In this document: piece after piece, positions 33,360-41,361 of the stretch
How positions within the stretch are numbered: the stretch's first letter is position 1
Layout of the letters: each line of letters opens with the position of its first letter
Assembly: GCF_003313465.1 (NCBI RefSeq)
Contig: NZ_KZ845665.1
Span: 124,001-188,000, forward strand
Source of the DNA: Thermoflavimicrobium daqui
GTDB lineage: Bacteria > Bacillota > Bacilli > Thermoactinomycetales > Thermoactinomycetaceae
Length of the DNA: 64,000 bases
Direction: 5' to 3'
Made by a program: the position numbers and the translations under genes
The notes under the pieces: generated by a model
Database searches by the model: none
What the model saw: only the letters and a program-made list of their open reading frames with translations
What the model was told of the DNA's origin: nothing

Positions 33360-33530
33360 AAGGATCCACTTTTTTTACACGATGGTGTAATAGTTGCACT
33401 CCTGATAGGATCAGTAACAATCCAAAACATAAGAACGACACTAAAAAAATTAGAAACATGGGGATTTCTAACAAACCAATCAACAAAGAAAGGAAGGCTT
33501 ATAACTATAGTAAATTGGGGGCATTTGATG
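33360..33530 (+). pseudogene. remnant of a phage-type replication protein wHTH domain
   Basis: The frame contains IRTTLKKLETWGFLTNQSTK followed by KGRLITIVNWG, the end of the winged-helix domain found in DnaD-like or phage replisome organiser proteins. After NWG the sequence degenerates into a hydrophobic, cysteine-rich tail. No SD or proper N terminus. Probably a decayed replication gene fragment. Confidence 0.4.
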
Positions 33531-33829
33531 ATTTGCTGTATTTGCTCAGTATTTTATTGCTTTAAAAGAAAATACAGTAAATATTTGAATTTATTATGTT
33601 ATTTATACTACGTATCTACAAAGAATTATTGATTTGTCCTTGTATTCATTATATAATATTCAGAAAAGTATTATCAAATTTCTGAAGTAGAAGTACATAT
33701 AAGTAAATATTTGCACTTAATAAGATAAATCGAAGCCTAAATAATAAATATATAATACGGAATAGTAAATATACCTCTTTTTACACTGAATTTTAGGTTC
33801 AAGTAGATAAAAATTATAGAGGTGATTTG

Positions 33830-35257
33830 ATGAAAAAAATTCGAGTAGATCGAGTTGGGTTTGGTAACTTTGTTCGTAAAACAAGAAAATCAAAAGGACT
33901 ACGACAAGAAGATTTAGTAGATGATAATATCTCTCAATCGGCGGTTAGCTATATTGAAACTGGAAATGGAGAAGTGAGTGTAGAGAAAATGGAGTATATA
34001 TTAAAGAAGTTAGACGTCAAAAAAAAGCTCTCAGACTTTGTTGAAGCAGGAAAAGAAGATGATGAAGTAGCAATTAAGGAAGAATTAAAAATAAGGCTTG
34101 CTGCGATTGAAAACATAATCGATTTAGTGAGTCCCGAAGAAGGATTAGTACAGATTAGAGATCTTTCGATTCCTCTAAAGCATGAATATAATGTATTTGT
34201 GGAATATCTAAAAGGTAAATGTTTTTTTTTCAAAAGAAATTGGAATAAAGCCCATAAACATTTTTTTGGTTGTATACATATGCTTGATCATCAACATGCT
34301 AAAATGACCTACACTAATTTAAAGAGTGCTTGTTACCATGAATTAAGTACAATTGAATATATCCAAAATAATTTTCATCAAGCATTAAGTTATTCTAAAA
34401 AAGCAATGGAATATTTTCAGGTTGATGGTCAAAGGAAATATTATAAAGATATTATAATGGTTAGCCAGGTAATTTATCTTGAAAAGACAAACCAAGTTGG
34501 AGAAGCATTGAATGTGCTTGATGATCTTACTTTTGATAAGGAAGATATTGTTTTTGAAAAGGGTGAGAAAGGGATTTATAAAAGTGAAAGTAAAGAAGCT
34601 GCTCTTAATATGTATGAAATGAAATCTAAATTATTAGCTAAACATGGAAGCTTAGCTGAAGCTAAAAAAGTCGCTTTAAAAGGAATTGAACTTGCGCGTA
34701 TAGATAAGATGTATGATAGATCACTTGAATTATGGACAACTTTAGGAAGTATTTATATTGAACAAAATAAATTAAACTTAGCAGAATGTTGTTTTCGAAC
34801 TGCTCTAAAACTAAAAGATAAGGTAAAGAAGGAATATCTACTAGCATACGTTTACAATCAATTAGGAAAGTTGTACTATAAGTTTGAAGACTTTAGACAA
34901 TCGCAGAAAGAATACCTAGAATCAATTAAATACAGCAGAAAGGCAAATGATGTTTATCTGGAAACACAGGCACTTATTGGTTTAGGTGAGTGCTATATTA
35001 AGCAAAATAAGCAGAACAAAGATAAAATTCTAGCATGCTTGAACAAAGCTCTTGAATTAGCTAAACAACATAATTTTTCAAAACTAAAAAATAAACTTTT
35101 CCTAACCTTAGGTAATTATATGCAAGAAATTGGTGACCCTAATTTTGCAAGTTATGCAATGGATTTTTTCTATTCTTATAGTGAATCTTTCAAAGGAGGT
35201 GAAAATGAAATGACTGTAGTCATTAACCGCTTTGACGGCGATCCACCTAATGGTTAA
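33830..35257 (+). CDS. RRNPP-type quorum-sensing regulator (XRE HTH plus TPR)
   Basis: The 475-residue regulator has an N-terminal XRE HTH (residues about 8-63, FVRKTRKSKGLRQEDLVDDN, ISQSAVSYIETG) and a long TPR superhelix (about 90-450; for example FHQALSYSKKAMEYF, LWTTLGSIYIEQNKLNLAEC, AYVYNQLGKLYYKFEDFRQS). This is the NprR/PlcR/AimR layout, in which a small peptide binds the TPR domain and switches DNA binding. ATG 33830 has AGAGGTG upstream. It lies a few kb before the lasso cluster and is a candidate controller. Its last 15 codons overlap a possible peptide start. Confidence 0.85.
   Translation: MKKIRVDRVGFGNFVRKTRKSKGLRQEDLVDDNISQSAVSYIETGNGEVSVEKMEYILKKLDVKKKLSDFVEAGKEDDEVAIKEELKIRLAAIENIIDLVSPEEGLVQIRDLSIPLKHEYNVFVEYLKGKCFFFKRNWNKAHKHFFGCIHMLDHQHAKMTYTNLKSACYHELSTIEYIQNNFHQALSYSKKAMEYFQVDGQRKYYKDIIMVSQVIYLEKTNQVGEALNVLDDLTFDKEDIVFEKGEKGIYKSESKEAALNMYEMKSKLLAKHGSLAEAKKVALKGIELARIDKMYDRSLELWTTLGSIYIEQNKLNLAECCFRTALKLKDKVKKEYLLAYVYNQLGKLYYKFEDFRQSQKEYLESIKYSRKANDVYLETQALIGLGECYIKQNKQNKDKILACLNKALELAKQHNFSKLKNKLFLTLGNYMQEIGDPNFASYAMDFFYSYSESFKGGENEMTVVINRFDGDPPNG
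35210..35257 (+). CDS. candidate 15-aa leaderless signal peptide, in frame with regulator 3' end
   Basis: Inside the last codons of the RRNPP regulator, AAAGGAGGTG is followed 8 bases later by ATG at 35210, giving MTVVINRFDGDPPNG and the same stop. The SD is among the best in the window, yet lies inside a gene. In RRNPP systems the peptide gene is immediately downstream of the regulator. Alternative reading: the SD is fortuitous and these residues are only the regulator C terminus. Confidence 0.35.
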   Translation: MTVVINRFDGDPPNG

Positions 35258-35751
35258 AAGCCATTAAAATCATAATTTTGAAGTATATTTATCCCTAGTA
35301 TTTAATACTAGGGTTTATTATTTATAAAATAAACGGTGTTTAAATACATAATTATATCAATCTTTATAATTATACATCAAATAGAGGAAGAGTGCAAAAC
35401 CTCCTGTCGCATAAATTAATAATAGGTTACTTATTATTTGTTTATGAAAATCGTATAAGTGGATTGCCTAGAAACAAAATAAAAAAATTTTTTCTATTAG
35501 ATTGATCAAAATATGGGGTATGGGATTAATTTTTCTAAATATATCATCCATAAAAGAACAAATATTTATTATATATGCTTGTATCCAGACTGAAAAAAGT
35601 AAATATTAATTGAAATGTAGGGATACTTTAGTAAATTGATTAATTTTTTCTGAATATTGTATAATGAGTTCACAGTTAAGTTGAATCAATAAATGTACTG
35701 AAGCTTTCTGGGTTCCCAATAGAATTTAGTATGGAAAGAGAGGAAATAGCA
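35258..35751. other. very AT-rich spacer with regulator terminator
   Basis: About 490 bases. A perfect stem CCCTAGTAT / ATACTAGGG (35293-35313) ends the regulator transcript. The remainder is AT-rich; TTGTATAATGAG near 35655 gives a TATAAT-like -10 for the next gene. Confidence 0.5.
35293..35325 (+). terminator. terminator of RRNPP regulator gene
   Basis: 9-bp perfect stem with a TTA loop and a T-rich tail. Confidence 0.75.
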
Positions 35752-36084
35752 TTGCTTCGTTTAAAAGTAGAAGGTTCTGCTATAGAAGTCTATGAATTTC
35801 TTCGGGATTTTGAGCAACAACCACAATATCAGGTAAAGAATAGGTCTTCTGAATATCAAGATGATGTTTTGCCTAATGATGAGGTCATTTCATATTGTCA
35901 CTTTGAATTTACCCCTGTTTTTGAAAAGAAGGAGATCATACTTACACTAGATATACCAAATTACAAGTTAGTCTTACACATAACGGATTTTGAGTTATGC
36001 GCTATCTCAAAGGAAATTTCATATGTTAAGGGATCAGTCGAAAATCTAACTGTGAAAAAAACACAAGTGGAAACAAAGGTATGA
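35752..36084 (+). CDS. hypothetical protein with DUF3970-like N terminus
   Basis: A 110-residue protein. The first 35 residues (LRLKVEGSAIEVYEFLRDFE, QQPQYQVKNRSS) resemble the small DUF3970 proteins of Bacillus mobile elements. The rest is beta-rich. TTG at 35752 is chosen because AGAGGA is 7 bases upstream; ATG 35731 has no SD. Overlaps nothing; a 43-aa gene follows 4 bases after the stop. Confidence 0.5.
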   Translation: MLRLKVEGSAIEVYEFLRDFEQQPQYQVKNRSSEYQDDVLPNDEVISYCHFEFTPVFEKKEIILTLDIPNYKLVLHITDFELCAISKEISYVKGSVENLTVKKTQVETKV

Positions 36085-36088
36085 TCAT

Positions 36089-36220
36089 ATGAAAATTAAA
36101 TATTTTTATGACCATACCCATGATAAATTATGTATCTACTGTCCTGAGCGTAATAAAGTAAAAGAAATTAAGAATAAGAAGCAGATAAACAAGTTCCTCG
36201 AAGTATATAAAGTTCAATAA
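36089..36220 (+). CDS. 43-aa basic protein
   Basis: Product MKIKYFYDHTHDKLCIYCPE followed by a lysine-rich helix ending LEVYKVQ. A CIYC pair suggests half of a zinc site. SD AAAGGT 7 bases before ATG. Closely follows the preceding gene and probably shares its transcript. No family recognised. Confidence 0.45.
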   Translation: MKIKYFYDHTHDKLCIYCPERNKVKEIKNKKQINKFLEVYKVQ

Positions 36221-36318
36221 GACACTCTCAAAGGTTGTAAAGAAGATGAGGATAAACTTGGCTTATTTTCTTCACGGTTGTTTCCTTTCTGGACTTAACA
36301 GATGAGATTCTTTGAGGA

Positions 36319-36822
36319 GGTGATTATCAAAGATAAATATATTTATACACATGTAATCTTAGCTGACCTTGCTCTAGCTCGATGTACTTGCGTAAAAAGG
36401 GATATGTTATTTTAGCTTCATAGAAATCGCAATTGATGGCAAAACCACGTTTAAGTTTAAATCACCTATTACCGTCTATTCAATAGCCAACGCCTAATCC
36501 ATCGAGAAATCCTAAAATTGGGTGAGTCCATAAGCTCTTTGGGTTGGGCGTTTTTTTAAAATGAAAAGGGAAGTGTTTATATGAGTAGAGAAAGGCAAGA
36601 GAAATGTCCAGTATGTAAGGGATCAGGAACTAAAGATGGAGAAAGATGTTCCTGTTGTGGAGGTAGTGGTCGTGTATAAGTAATCAGTTACTGTTGAATT
36701 AAGGGGGGTGATTATCAAAGAAGAATAAGTTCATGTAAACTTGGCGAACCTTTCTACTATCTAGTAAGTGAGTCCATTAAACTCTTTGAAGTTAACCTTT
36801 TTTAATCTGAAAAGAAGGGGAT
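36319..36822 (+). repeat. diverged tandem duplication carrying zinc-finger peptides
   Basis: GGTGATTATCAAAGA occurs at 36319-36333 and 36707-36721. Each copy is followed by a terminator-like block containing GTGAGTCCAT...CTCTTTG (about 36521 and 36769). Copy one leads to the 32-aa DnaJ-type zinc finger gene, copy two to a similar but start-less frame at 36826-36898. Confidence 0.5.
36581..36679 (+). CDS. 32-aa DnaJ-type zinc-finger peptide
   Basis: Product MSRERQEKCPVCKGSGTKDG followed by ERCSCCGGSGRV. Two CxxCxGxG-like motifs match one zinc site of the DnaJ cysteine-rich domain. ATG 36581 has AAGGGAAGTG upstream. Similar tiny proteins occur in Bacillales; function unknown. A related frame (HHCPGCNGKGCNECGGTG, 36832-36885) lies downstream without an obvious start. 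Confidence 0.55.
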   Translation: MSRERQEKCPVCKGSGTKDGERCSCCGGSGRV

Positions 36823-37024
36823 TTTAAAGAGCATCATTGCCCTGGATGCAATGGAAAAGGATGTAATGAGTGTGGCGGTACAGGACTGAAAAAGTGAGAT
36901 CTTTTATTAACGGGAAGTTTAAAAAATACCTCTTGGGATAAAATATTTTTAGAATGTTATGTTACTTCGGACTAATGGTTGTTACAATAAAGAAGCTATT
37001 AGCCAAATAAACAGGAGGTACACG
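36680..37024. other. spacer with degenerate second zinc-finger frame
   Basis: Contains the second copy of the duplicated block and the frame HHCPGCNGKGCNECGGTGLK ending in TGA at 36896-36898, with no start codon in frame near an SD. Probably a decayed copy of the 32-aa gene. Confidence 0.45.
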
Positions 37025-38002
37025 ATGAAAGTTGAACAAGCAATCCAACAAGTCAATAGAGACTATTTTGTTCTCCAAGAAAATGGAAAGATGTTACCGA
37101 ATACAACATCTACAAAAGCTATAAAAAAACATCTACAATTCCTAGAGATCAGAGAAGGAGATCGTGTCCTAGAAATTGGGACAGGATCAGGTTACAGTAC
37201 TGCACTAATCGCGGAGCTAATTGGACAATCAGGAAAAGTTACTTCTATTGATATTGATCCAGCTATTACGGAAAGGGCTAAGTCTAAACTTTCTAGTTAT
37301 GCTCAGATTGAATGTATTATAGGTGATGGGCGAGAAGGATATCAATCAAATGCTCCCTATAATCGTGTCATCGCCTGGACAAGTACAGAATATCTCCCTG
37401 ATTCTTGGGGAAGGCAACTAGCAGAAGCAGGATTTATTGTTGCTCCTTTTCGTATCTTAACCATAGCTGATAGTATGGTGATGGTTCGGTTAAAAAAGGA
37501 TTCAGGTAATCTAAAAGGTGATCGAGTTGAAGAAGGATCTTATATTCCAATGACTTCTGAACCAGTTGTAAACTTTTTTGGACATGAAGTATTTGCTGAA
37601 TTGGTAGGAGAAGGCGAACATCCATATTGGGCAAGTTCTCATTGGATGAAGAAAACCTCGACTGAAAAATGGGAAGAGAAGATTCTTCAATCTACTATTA
37701 AATCTTCACCTTTCGAACCAATTGGAGAAGATGTTAGAGCCTTCTTGTTAACCAAGAATCCTGATGGTCTAACAACAGCATTTCATCTTAATACTGGCTT
37801 CTGGATCGGTTATAGTAGTCCAAACGGTTTTGCTCTGCTGTCATATGACGAAAACAAATGGGTTGTGTCTGATGATCAACATGCTAAGGTACTTAGTGAT
37901 TGGATAAATCATTGGGAAAGACTTGGAAAACCCAGTTATGAGCACTTAGAACCGATAATTGTAAATAAAAAAATTAGTTTGAAATTTAAGGGAGGAATTT
38001 AA
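37025..38002 (+). CDS. PIMT-like O-methyltransferase of the lasso cluster (aspartimide-forming)
   Basis: The 325-residue enzyme resembles protein L-isoaspartyl O-methyltransferase: RVLEIGTGSGYSTALIAELI (SAM motif I), VTSIDIDPAITERA, and a C-terminal extension of about 120 residues absent from housekeeping PIMT. In aspartimidylated lasso peptides (lihuanodin, cellulonodin type) such an enzyme methylates an Asp of the ring, which then closes to aspartimide. The precursor gene begins 2 bases after the stop and contains the DT target dipeptide. ATG 37025 has ACAGGAGGTACACG upstream; the frame could start earlier but without an SD. First gene of the operon. Confidence 0.88.
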   Translation: MKVEQAIQQVNRDYFVLQENGKMLPNTTSTKAIKKHLQFLEIREGDRVLEIGTGSGYSTALIAELIGQSGKVTSIDIDPAITERAKSKLSSYAQIECIIGDGREGYQSNAPYNRVIAWTSTEYLPDSWGRQLAEAGFIVAPFRILTIADSMVMVRLKKDSGNLKGDRVEEGSYIPMTSEPVVNFFGHEVFAELVGEGEHPYWASSHWMKKTSTEKWEEKILQSTIKSSPFEPIGEDVRAFLLTKNPDGLTTAFHLNTGFWIGYSSPNGFALLSYDENKWVVSDDQHAKVLSDWINHWERLGKPSYEHLEPIIVNKKISLKFKGGI

Positions 38003-38004
38003 TA

Positions 38005-38109
38005 ATGGAATATCAAGCACCTGAATTAATCGAAGTTGGATCTTTTGAGGATTTGACACTAGGCGGAAAGAAAAATGACACAGCAGATTTAAACTCACAT
38101 CTTTATTAA
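38005..38109 (+). CDS. lasso peptide precursor, 34 aa
   Basis: The leader contains YQAPELIEVGSFEDLT, matching the YxxPxLxxxGxFxxxT leader consensus for RRE binding, with Thr at -2. The core is GGKKNDTADLNSHLY: Gly1, a nine-residue ring to Asp9, then a six-residue loop/tail ending in Tyr15. Asp6-Thr7 inside the ring is the expected aspartimide site (DTAD motif). Lys3/Lys4 give a basic ring. SD GGGAGG 9 bases upstream. A terminator follows at 38116, allowing more precursor than enzyme transcript. Confidence 0.9.
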   Translation: MEYQAPELIEVGSFEDLTLGGKKNDTADLNSHLY

Positions 38110-38115
38110 TTAGAT

Positions 38116-38141
38116 AAGGGCGACAAGTTCGCCCTTTTTTC
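38116..38141 (+). terminator. intra-operon attenuator after the precursor gene
   Basis: 8-bp perfect stem AAGGGCGA / TCGCCCTT, 5-base loop, then TTTTC. Located between precursor and cyclase genes. Confidence 0.8.
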
Positions 38142-38168
38142 TTAGGTGTTTAGGAGGGGGGAAAAGAT

Positions 38169-39836
38169 TTGTTTTTTGGTATTTTTGAAGGGCAGTCTTT
38201 TTCAGTAGACCAAATTACTGATTCTTATATTCGGTGTTCAGATAAGGATTCAGAATGCGTTTTAATAGGAGAAATCTTGTCTGATGAAGAGGAAATTTAT
38301 AATGCTTTTAGGAGATTTCTGAAGGAGCAGAAACCAGAGCATATTATTTTCCTACGTGGAAATTATCAATCTTTTATTCGGATTGGTGAACAATTGTGGG
38401 CATTTTCAGACTTGGGGAATGTCAGACCTATTTTTTACATGAAATTTAACAATAGATGGTTTCTTTCTTCTCATCTATTACTTCTAAATGAAAAAGTTAA
38501 TTCTTCATTAAATCTGCCTTGGTTTCAACGATCATTATCTTCATTTGGATTTCACATTGAAATGGAGACTCCATACAAAGAAGTAAGAAGGGTACCCGGT
38601 GGTTTTGGTTTGCACATAAAGAATAAAAAGGAGCAAGTGTTTCAGGCTTGGAATGTTGATCAAGAATCCACCCTATCCTTGGATGAAGCTGGAAAGTTAT
38701 TAAGAGAAGAGTTAACTTCTTCGATACTTTTACGTTGTCAGGGTAAGAGGGTAACAAGCGACCTAAGTGGTGGACTTGATTCATCTACTATAACTTGGAT
38801 TGCAGCAAAAAAGTATCCGGTTAAGTCAATAACGATTACAGGGAGAGAGGAAAATGAAGATGTAAGGATAGCTAAAGAGATTGCAAAAAGGCAGAAAAAT
38901 ATCAATCAAATTATATTTAATCAAAACGAAATGCTACATGTTTATGCTAATATGGATCAAATACGGACAGATATACCCATCCCATTTTTCTGGTCGGCTA
39001 ATAATGCAAAAGCGATGTTTACATGGGCACGAAAAAATAAATCTGAAATTCATTTCAGCGGAGAAGGTGGCGACTCAGTTCTTGGTGCTGATTACACTTA
39101 TCTTGTTGATTTAGTTCGTCAAGGAAAATGGGGAACATTTATTTCTCATGCAAAAGGTTGGGCGAACAAGAAAAATCAATCTCCTTGGAGTTATATTTCA
39201 GGTGCAATAAGATTAGCTCTGAATATCCCTTTTGAACCACAACAAAGACATCCGCTGTCTTCCAGCAGTAATAAAGCAGATTGGTTTAAATTTTCTACTA
39301 TTATCAATAAAGGAAGCTACTCAAAATTTATGGGTGTGTCAAATACACTTGATGGAATACATTATTTGGGTTATGTTGCTCATGGATTAAAAGATCTCGC
39401 ATCACAAGAAAAAGTTAATCTGAGTGTACCGTATTTAGATCACAATGTTCTTCGTATTTGTCTCAGGGTAAAATCAGAAGACAAAATGAAACCTAATGAA
39501 TTAAAGCCATTACTTAAACGAGCATTTCAGCATGAATTACCTCAATGTTTATTAAACAGAAATTCCAAAGGGGATTATACTTCTGATGTATATAATGGGA
39601 TGAAAGAAAACTTTTCCTGGTTTGATGCAAGCTTTAAACAAATGTATTTAGCGGAAATGGGATTAGTTGATCTTAATAAATTTAGAGAGTGTTTTCATAG
39701 ATTGCTCATAGGAGCGCCTGTAAGATTACCAGAATTTCATCTGACACTTTCATTAGAGATGTGGCTTCGTCAATCAACTTTTTCATCAAGTAAAGGAAGG
39801 GAAGAGTATGAAGTTGATCATACCAGATCATGTTAA
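38169..39836 (+). CDS. lasso peptide isopeptide-forming cyclase (C protein)
   Basis: A 555-residue asparagine-synthetase homologue. The N-terminal Ntn-like domain (MFFGIFEGQSF ...) lacks the catalytic Cys of glutaminases, as usual for McjC/LarC proteins. The PPi-loop SDLSGGLDSSTITWIAA (about residue 198) and SGEGGDSVLGADY are the AMP-forming site that activates the ring Asp side chain for closure with Gly1. TTG start with TAGGAGGGGGG upstream. It overlaps the B1 gene by 29 bases. Confidence 0.9.
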   Translation: MFFGIFEGQSFSVDQITDSYIRCSDKDSECVLIGEILSDEEEIYNAFRRFLKEQKPEHIIFLRGNYQSFIRIGEQLWAFSDLGNVRPIFYMKFNNRWFLSSHLLLLNEKVNSSLNLPWFQRSLSSFGFHIEMETPYKEVRRVPGGFGLHIKNKKEQVFQAWNVDQESTLSLDEAGKLLREELTSSILLRCQGKRVTSDLSGGLDSSTITWIAAKKYPVKSITITGREENEDVRIAKEIAKRQKNINQIIFNQNEMLHVYANMDQIRTDIPIPFFWSANNAKAMFTWARKNKSEIHFSGEGGDSVLGADYTYLVDLVRQGKWGTFISHAKGWANKKNQSPWSYISGAIRLALNIPFEPQQRHPLSSSSNKADWFKFSTIINKGSYSKFMGVSNTLDGIHYLGYVAHGLKDLASQEKVNLSVPYLDHNVLRICLRVKSEDKMKPNELKPLLKRAFQHELPQCLLNRNSKGDYTSDVYNGMKENFSWFDASFKQMYLAEMGLVDLNKFRECFHRLLIGAPVRLPEFHLTLSLEMWLRQSTFSSSKGREEYEVDHTRSC

Positions 39837-40068
39837 AATAACTGAAATAAACGAAAGGACAGTACTTTTAGATTGTAAGAAGAACTTTTATTATGCAGTT
39901 AGTAAATCTGGTACTGAGTTCCTAAATCAAATAAAAATACATGGTGATATGGTTAAAGCAATAGAAAAAATAAGTAATGACTACGGAGTAGCACAAGAAG
40001 TAGTGGAGAACGACATGAACATTTTTGTAGATCGTCTAATCCAGAAAGGGTTGGTTATTAAAAAATGA
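39808..40068 (+). CDS. lasso peptide RRE protein (B1, PqqD-like)
   Basis: An 86-residue PqqD-fold protein that binds the leader peptide: ERTVLLDCKKNFYYAVSKSG, TEFLNQIKIHGDMVKAIEKI, and a C-terminal winged-helix end FVDRLIQKGLVIKK. It delivers the precursor to the B2 protease. The ATG lies inside the 3' end of the cyclase gene with AAGGAAGGGAAG upstream. Overlaps B2 by ATGA. Confidence 0.87.
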   Translation: MKLIIPDHVKITEINERTVLLDCKKNFYYAVSKSGTEFLNQIKIHGDMVKAIEKISNDYGVAQEVVENDMNIFVDRLIQKGLVIKK

Positions 40069-40427
40069 TACGAGCATGGGTTTCACTTATTCATGCGATC
40101 TACCTTATAAAGACCCGTAGCTTAGAACAATTAGAGCCATTGCTTAACAAAAGAAAATCAAAATGCAAAGATATATGGGCTATACACGAGGCGGAGCAGG
40201 CGTTTTACCAAATTGAAAAGGCAAAAAAGTTTTTCTTTATACGAACTGCTTGCCTTGAGCAATCTCTGGCACTTTACTTGTTGGCAACTTCTAAGGGGAA
40301 ATCTGTTGACTGGTGTGTAGGGGTAAGGCTTGCGCCATTCGCTTCCCATGCGTGGATAGAAATAAAAGGAGTTCCTTTTAAAGAGTCTGAAACGGTTGAA
40401 GTATATGAAAAGATTTTAACTATATAG
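40065..40427 (+). CDS. lasso leader peptidase (B2, transglutaminase-like)
   Basis: A 120-residue cysteine protease with Cys63 in RTACLEQSLALYLL and His95 in FASHAWIEIKG, the catalytic dyad of B2 proteins; the acidic third residue lies in the following strand. It removes the leader after the Thr-Leu position. Slightly shorter than many B2 proteins (about 140 aa) at the C terminus but catalytic motifs are intact. Start overlaps the B1 stop. Confidence 0.87.
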   Translation: MIRAWVSLIHAIYLIKTRSLEQLEPLLNKRKSKCKDIWAIHEAEQAFYQIEKAKKFFFIRTACLEQSLALYLLATSKGKSVDWCVGVRLAPFASHAWIEIKGVPFKESETVEVYEKILTI

Positions 40428-40450
40428 TTGGAATGTAAGGAGAATGGCCA

Positions 40451-40870
40451 ATGATACGCTATACAAAATCATTAGAAGGAATTACATCAGAAATGTTGGA
40501 TGGAGGCTTTTTCGTTGGATGGCCTAATCCACCCTCACCAGTAGCCCATTACGAAATTTTGGAAAATGCTTATAGGATAGTTCTTGCGATTGATGATTCA
40601 ACTAACAAAGTTATAGGATTTATTAACTCGATTAGTGATGGTGTTTTGACAACATATATTCCATTGCTAGAGGTATTACCAGAGTATCAAGGAAAAGGGA
40701 TCGGCAAACGATTAGTTAATACACTTGTAGAAGATTTAAACGAAATGTATATGATCGATATATTATGTGCTCCAGATGTGCAAGAATTTTACACAAAACT
40801 AGGCTTTGAAACGGCTCAAGGGGTTGCTATGCGTAATTATCATAATCAGTCAGGAATCAATTTATCATAA
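40451..40870 (+). CDS. GNAT family N-acetyltransferase in the lasso operon
   Basis: A 139-residue GNAT with the acetyl-CoA motif A VLPEYQGKGIGKRLVNTLVE and a C-terminal FYTKLGFET block. Located 23 bases after B2 with its own TAAGGAG SD, so part of the operon. It could be a tailoring enzyme for the two ring lysines or the peptide N terminus is excluded (blocked by the ring), or it could confer self-resistance. No ABC exporter gene is present. Confidence 0.82.
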   Translation: MIRYTKSLEGITSEMLDGGFFVGWPNPPSPVAHYEILENAYRIVLAIDDSTNKVIGFINSISDGVLTTYIPLLEVLPEYQGKGIGKRLVNTLVEDLNEMYMIDILCAPDVQEFYTKLGFETAQGVAMRNYHNQSGINLS

Positions 40871-41361
40871 ATTTGTTAATTAGATCGGGTTCGAAAAGAC
40901 TTTGTTAAGATGTCCAATTAGCGAAATAAACCATCTATCAGTTTATAGCTGTTAGGTGGTTTTTCTTCTATATAAAGAAACACCCCCACAAACAAAGTGG
41001 AGGCGACTTTAAAACCCTCATCCAAGAAAAGTATAAACCGAACATAAGTTCGATTGGGTTGGTATGTAATGGAATAGTATATCTTCGCAAGTTCAAACTT
41101 ATTGCAATAAACTTGATATTTAATTGATAATAGTGTAATATTTTTAGCGGATAATACAGACAAGTAATATTTCGAACACCATGTGCTTCGGAAAAATCTC
41201 AAGAGGTGTTCGGAAACGTGAAAATCCTTAATATATAAGGGTTAGATATAATTATTAGACAGCTCTTAACGTCGGGAATTTACCTGAAAAAGCCTAAAAA
41301 GGTGAGATGTTCGAAAATGGGACTACGAAGCTAGTAGTATTAAGACCTCTAGACATCTGCG
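40871..41361. other. non-coding region resembling a CRISPR leader
   Basis: 490 bases with no credible gene; a minus-strand open frame at 40918-41202 lacks an SD and family. Repeated GTTCG elements (TTCGAACACC, AGGTGTTCGGAAACG, TGTTCGAAAATGGG) lead up to the first CRISPR repeat and are leader-like. Confidence 0.45.

Noticed and set aside
40918-41202. 94-codon minus-strand open frame
   Set aside because: No SD, no recognisable domain, and it overlaps the CRISPR leader-like region.
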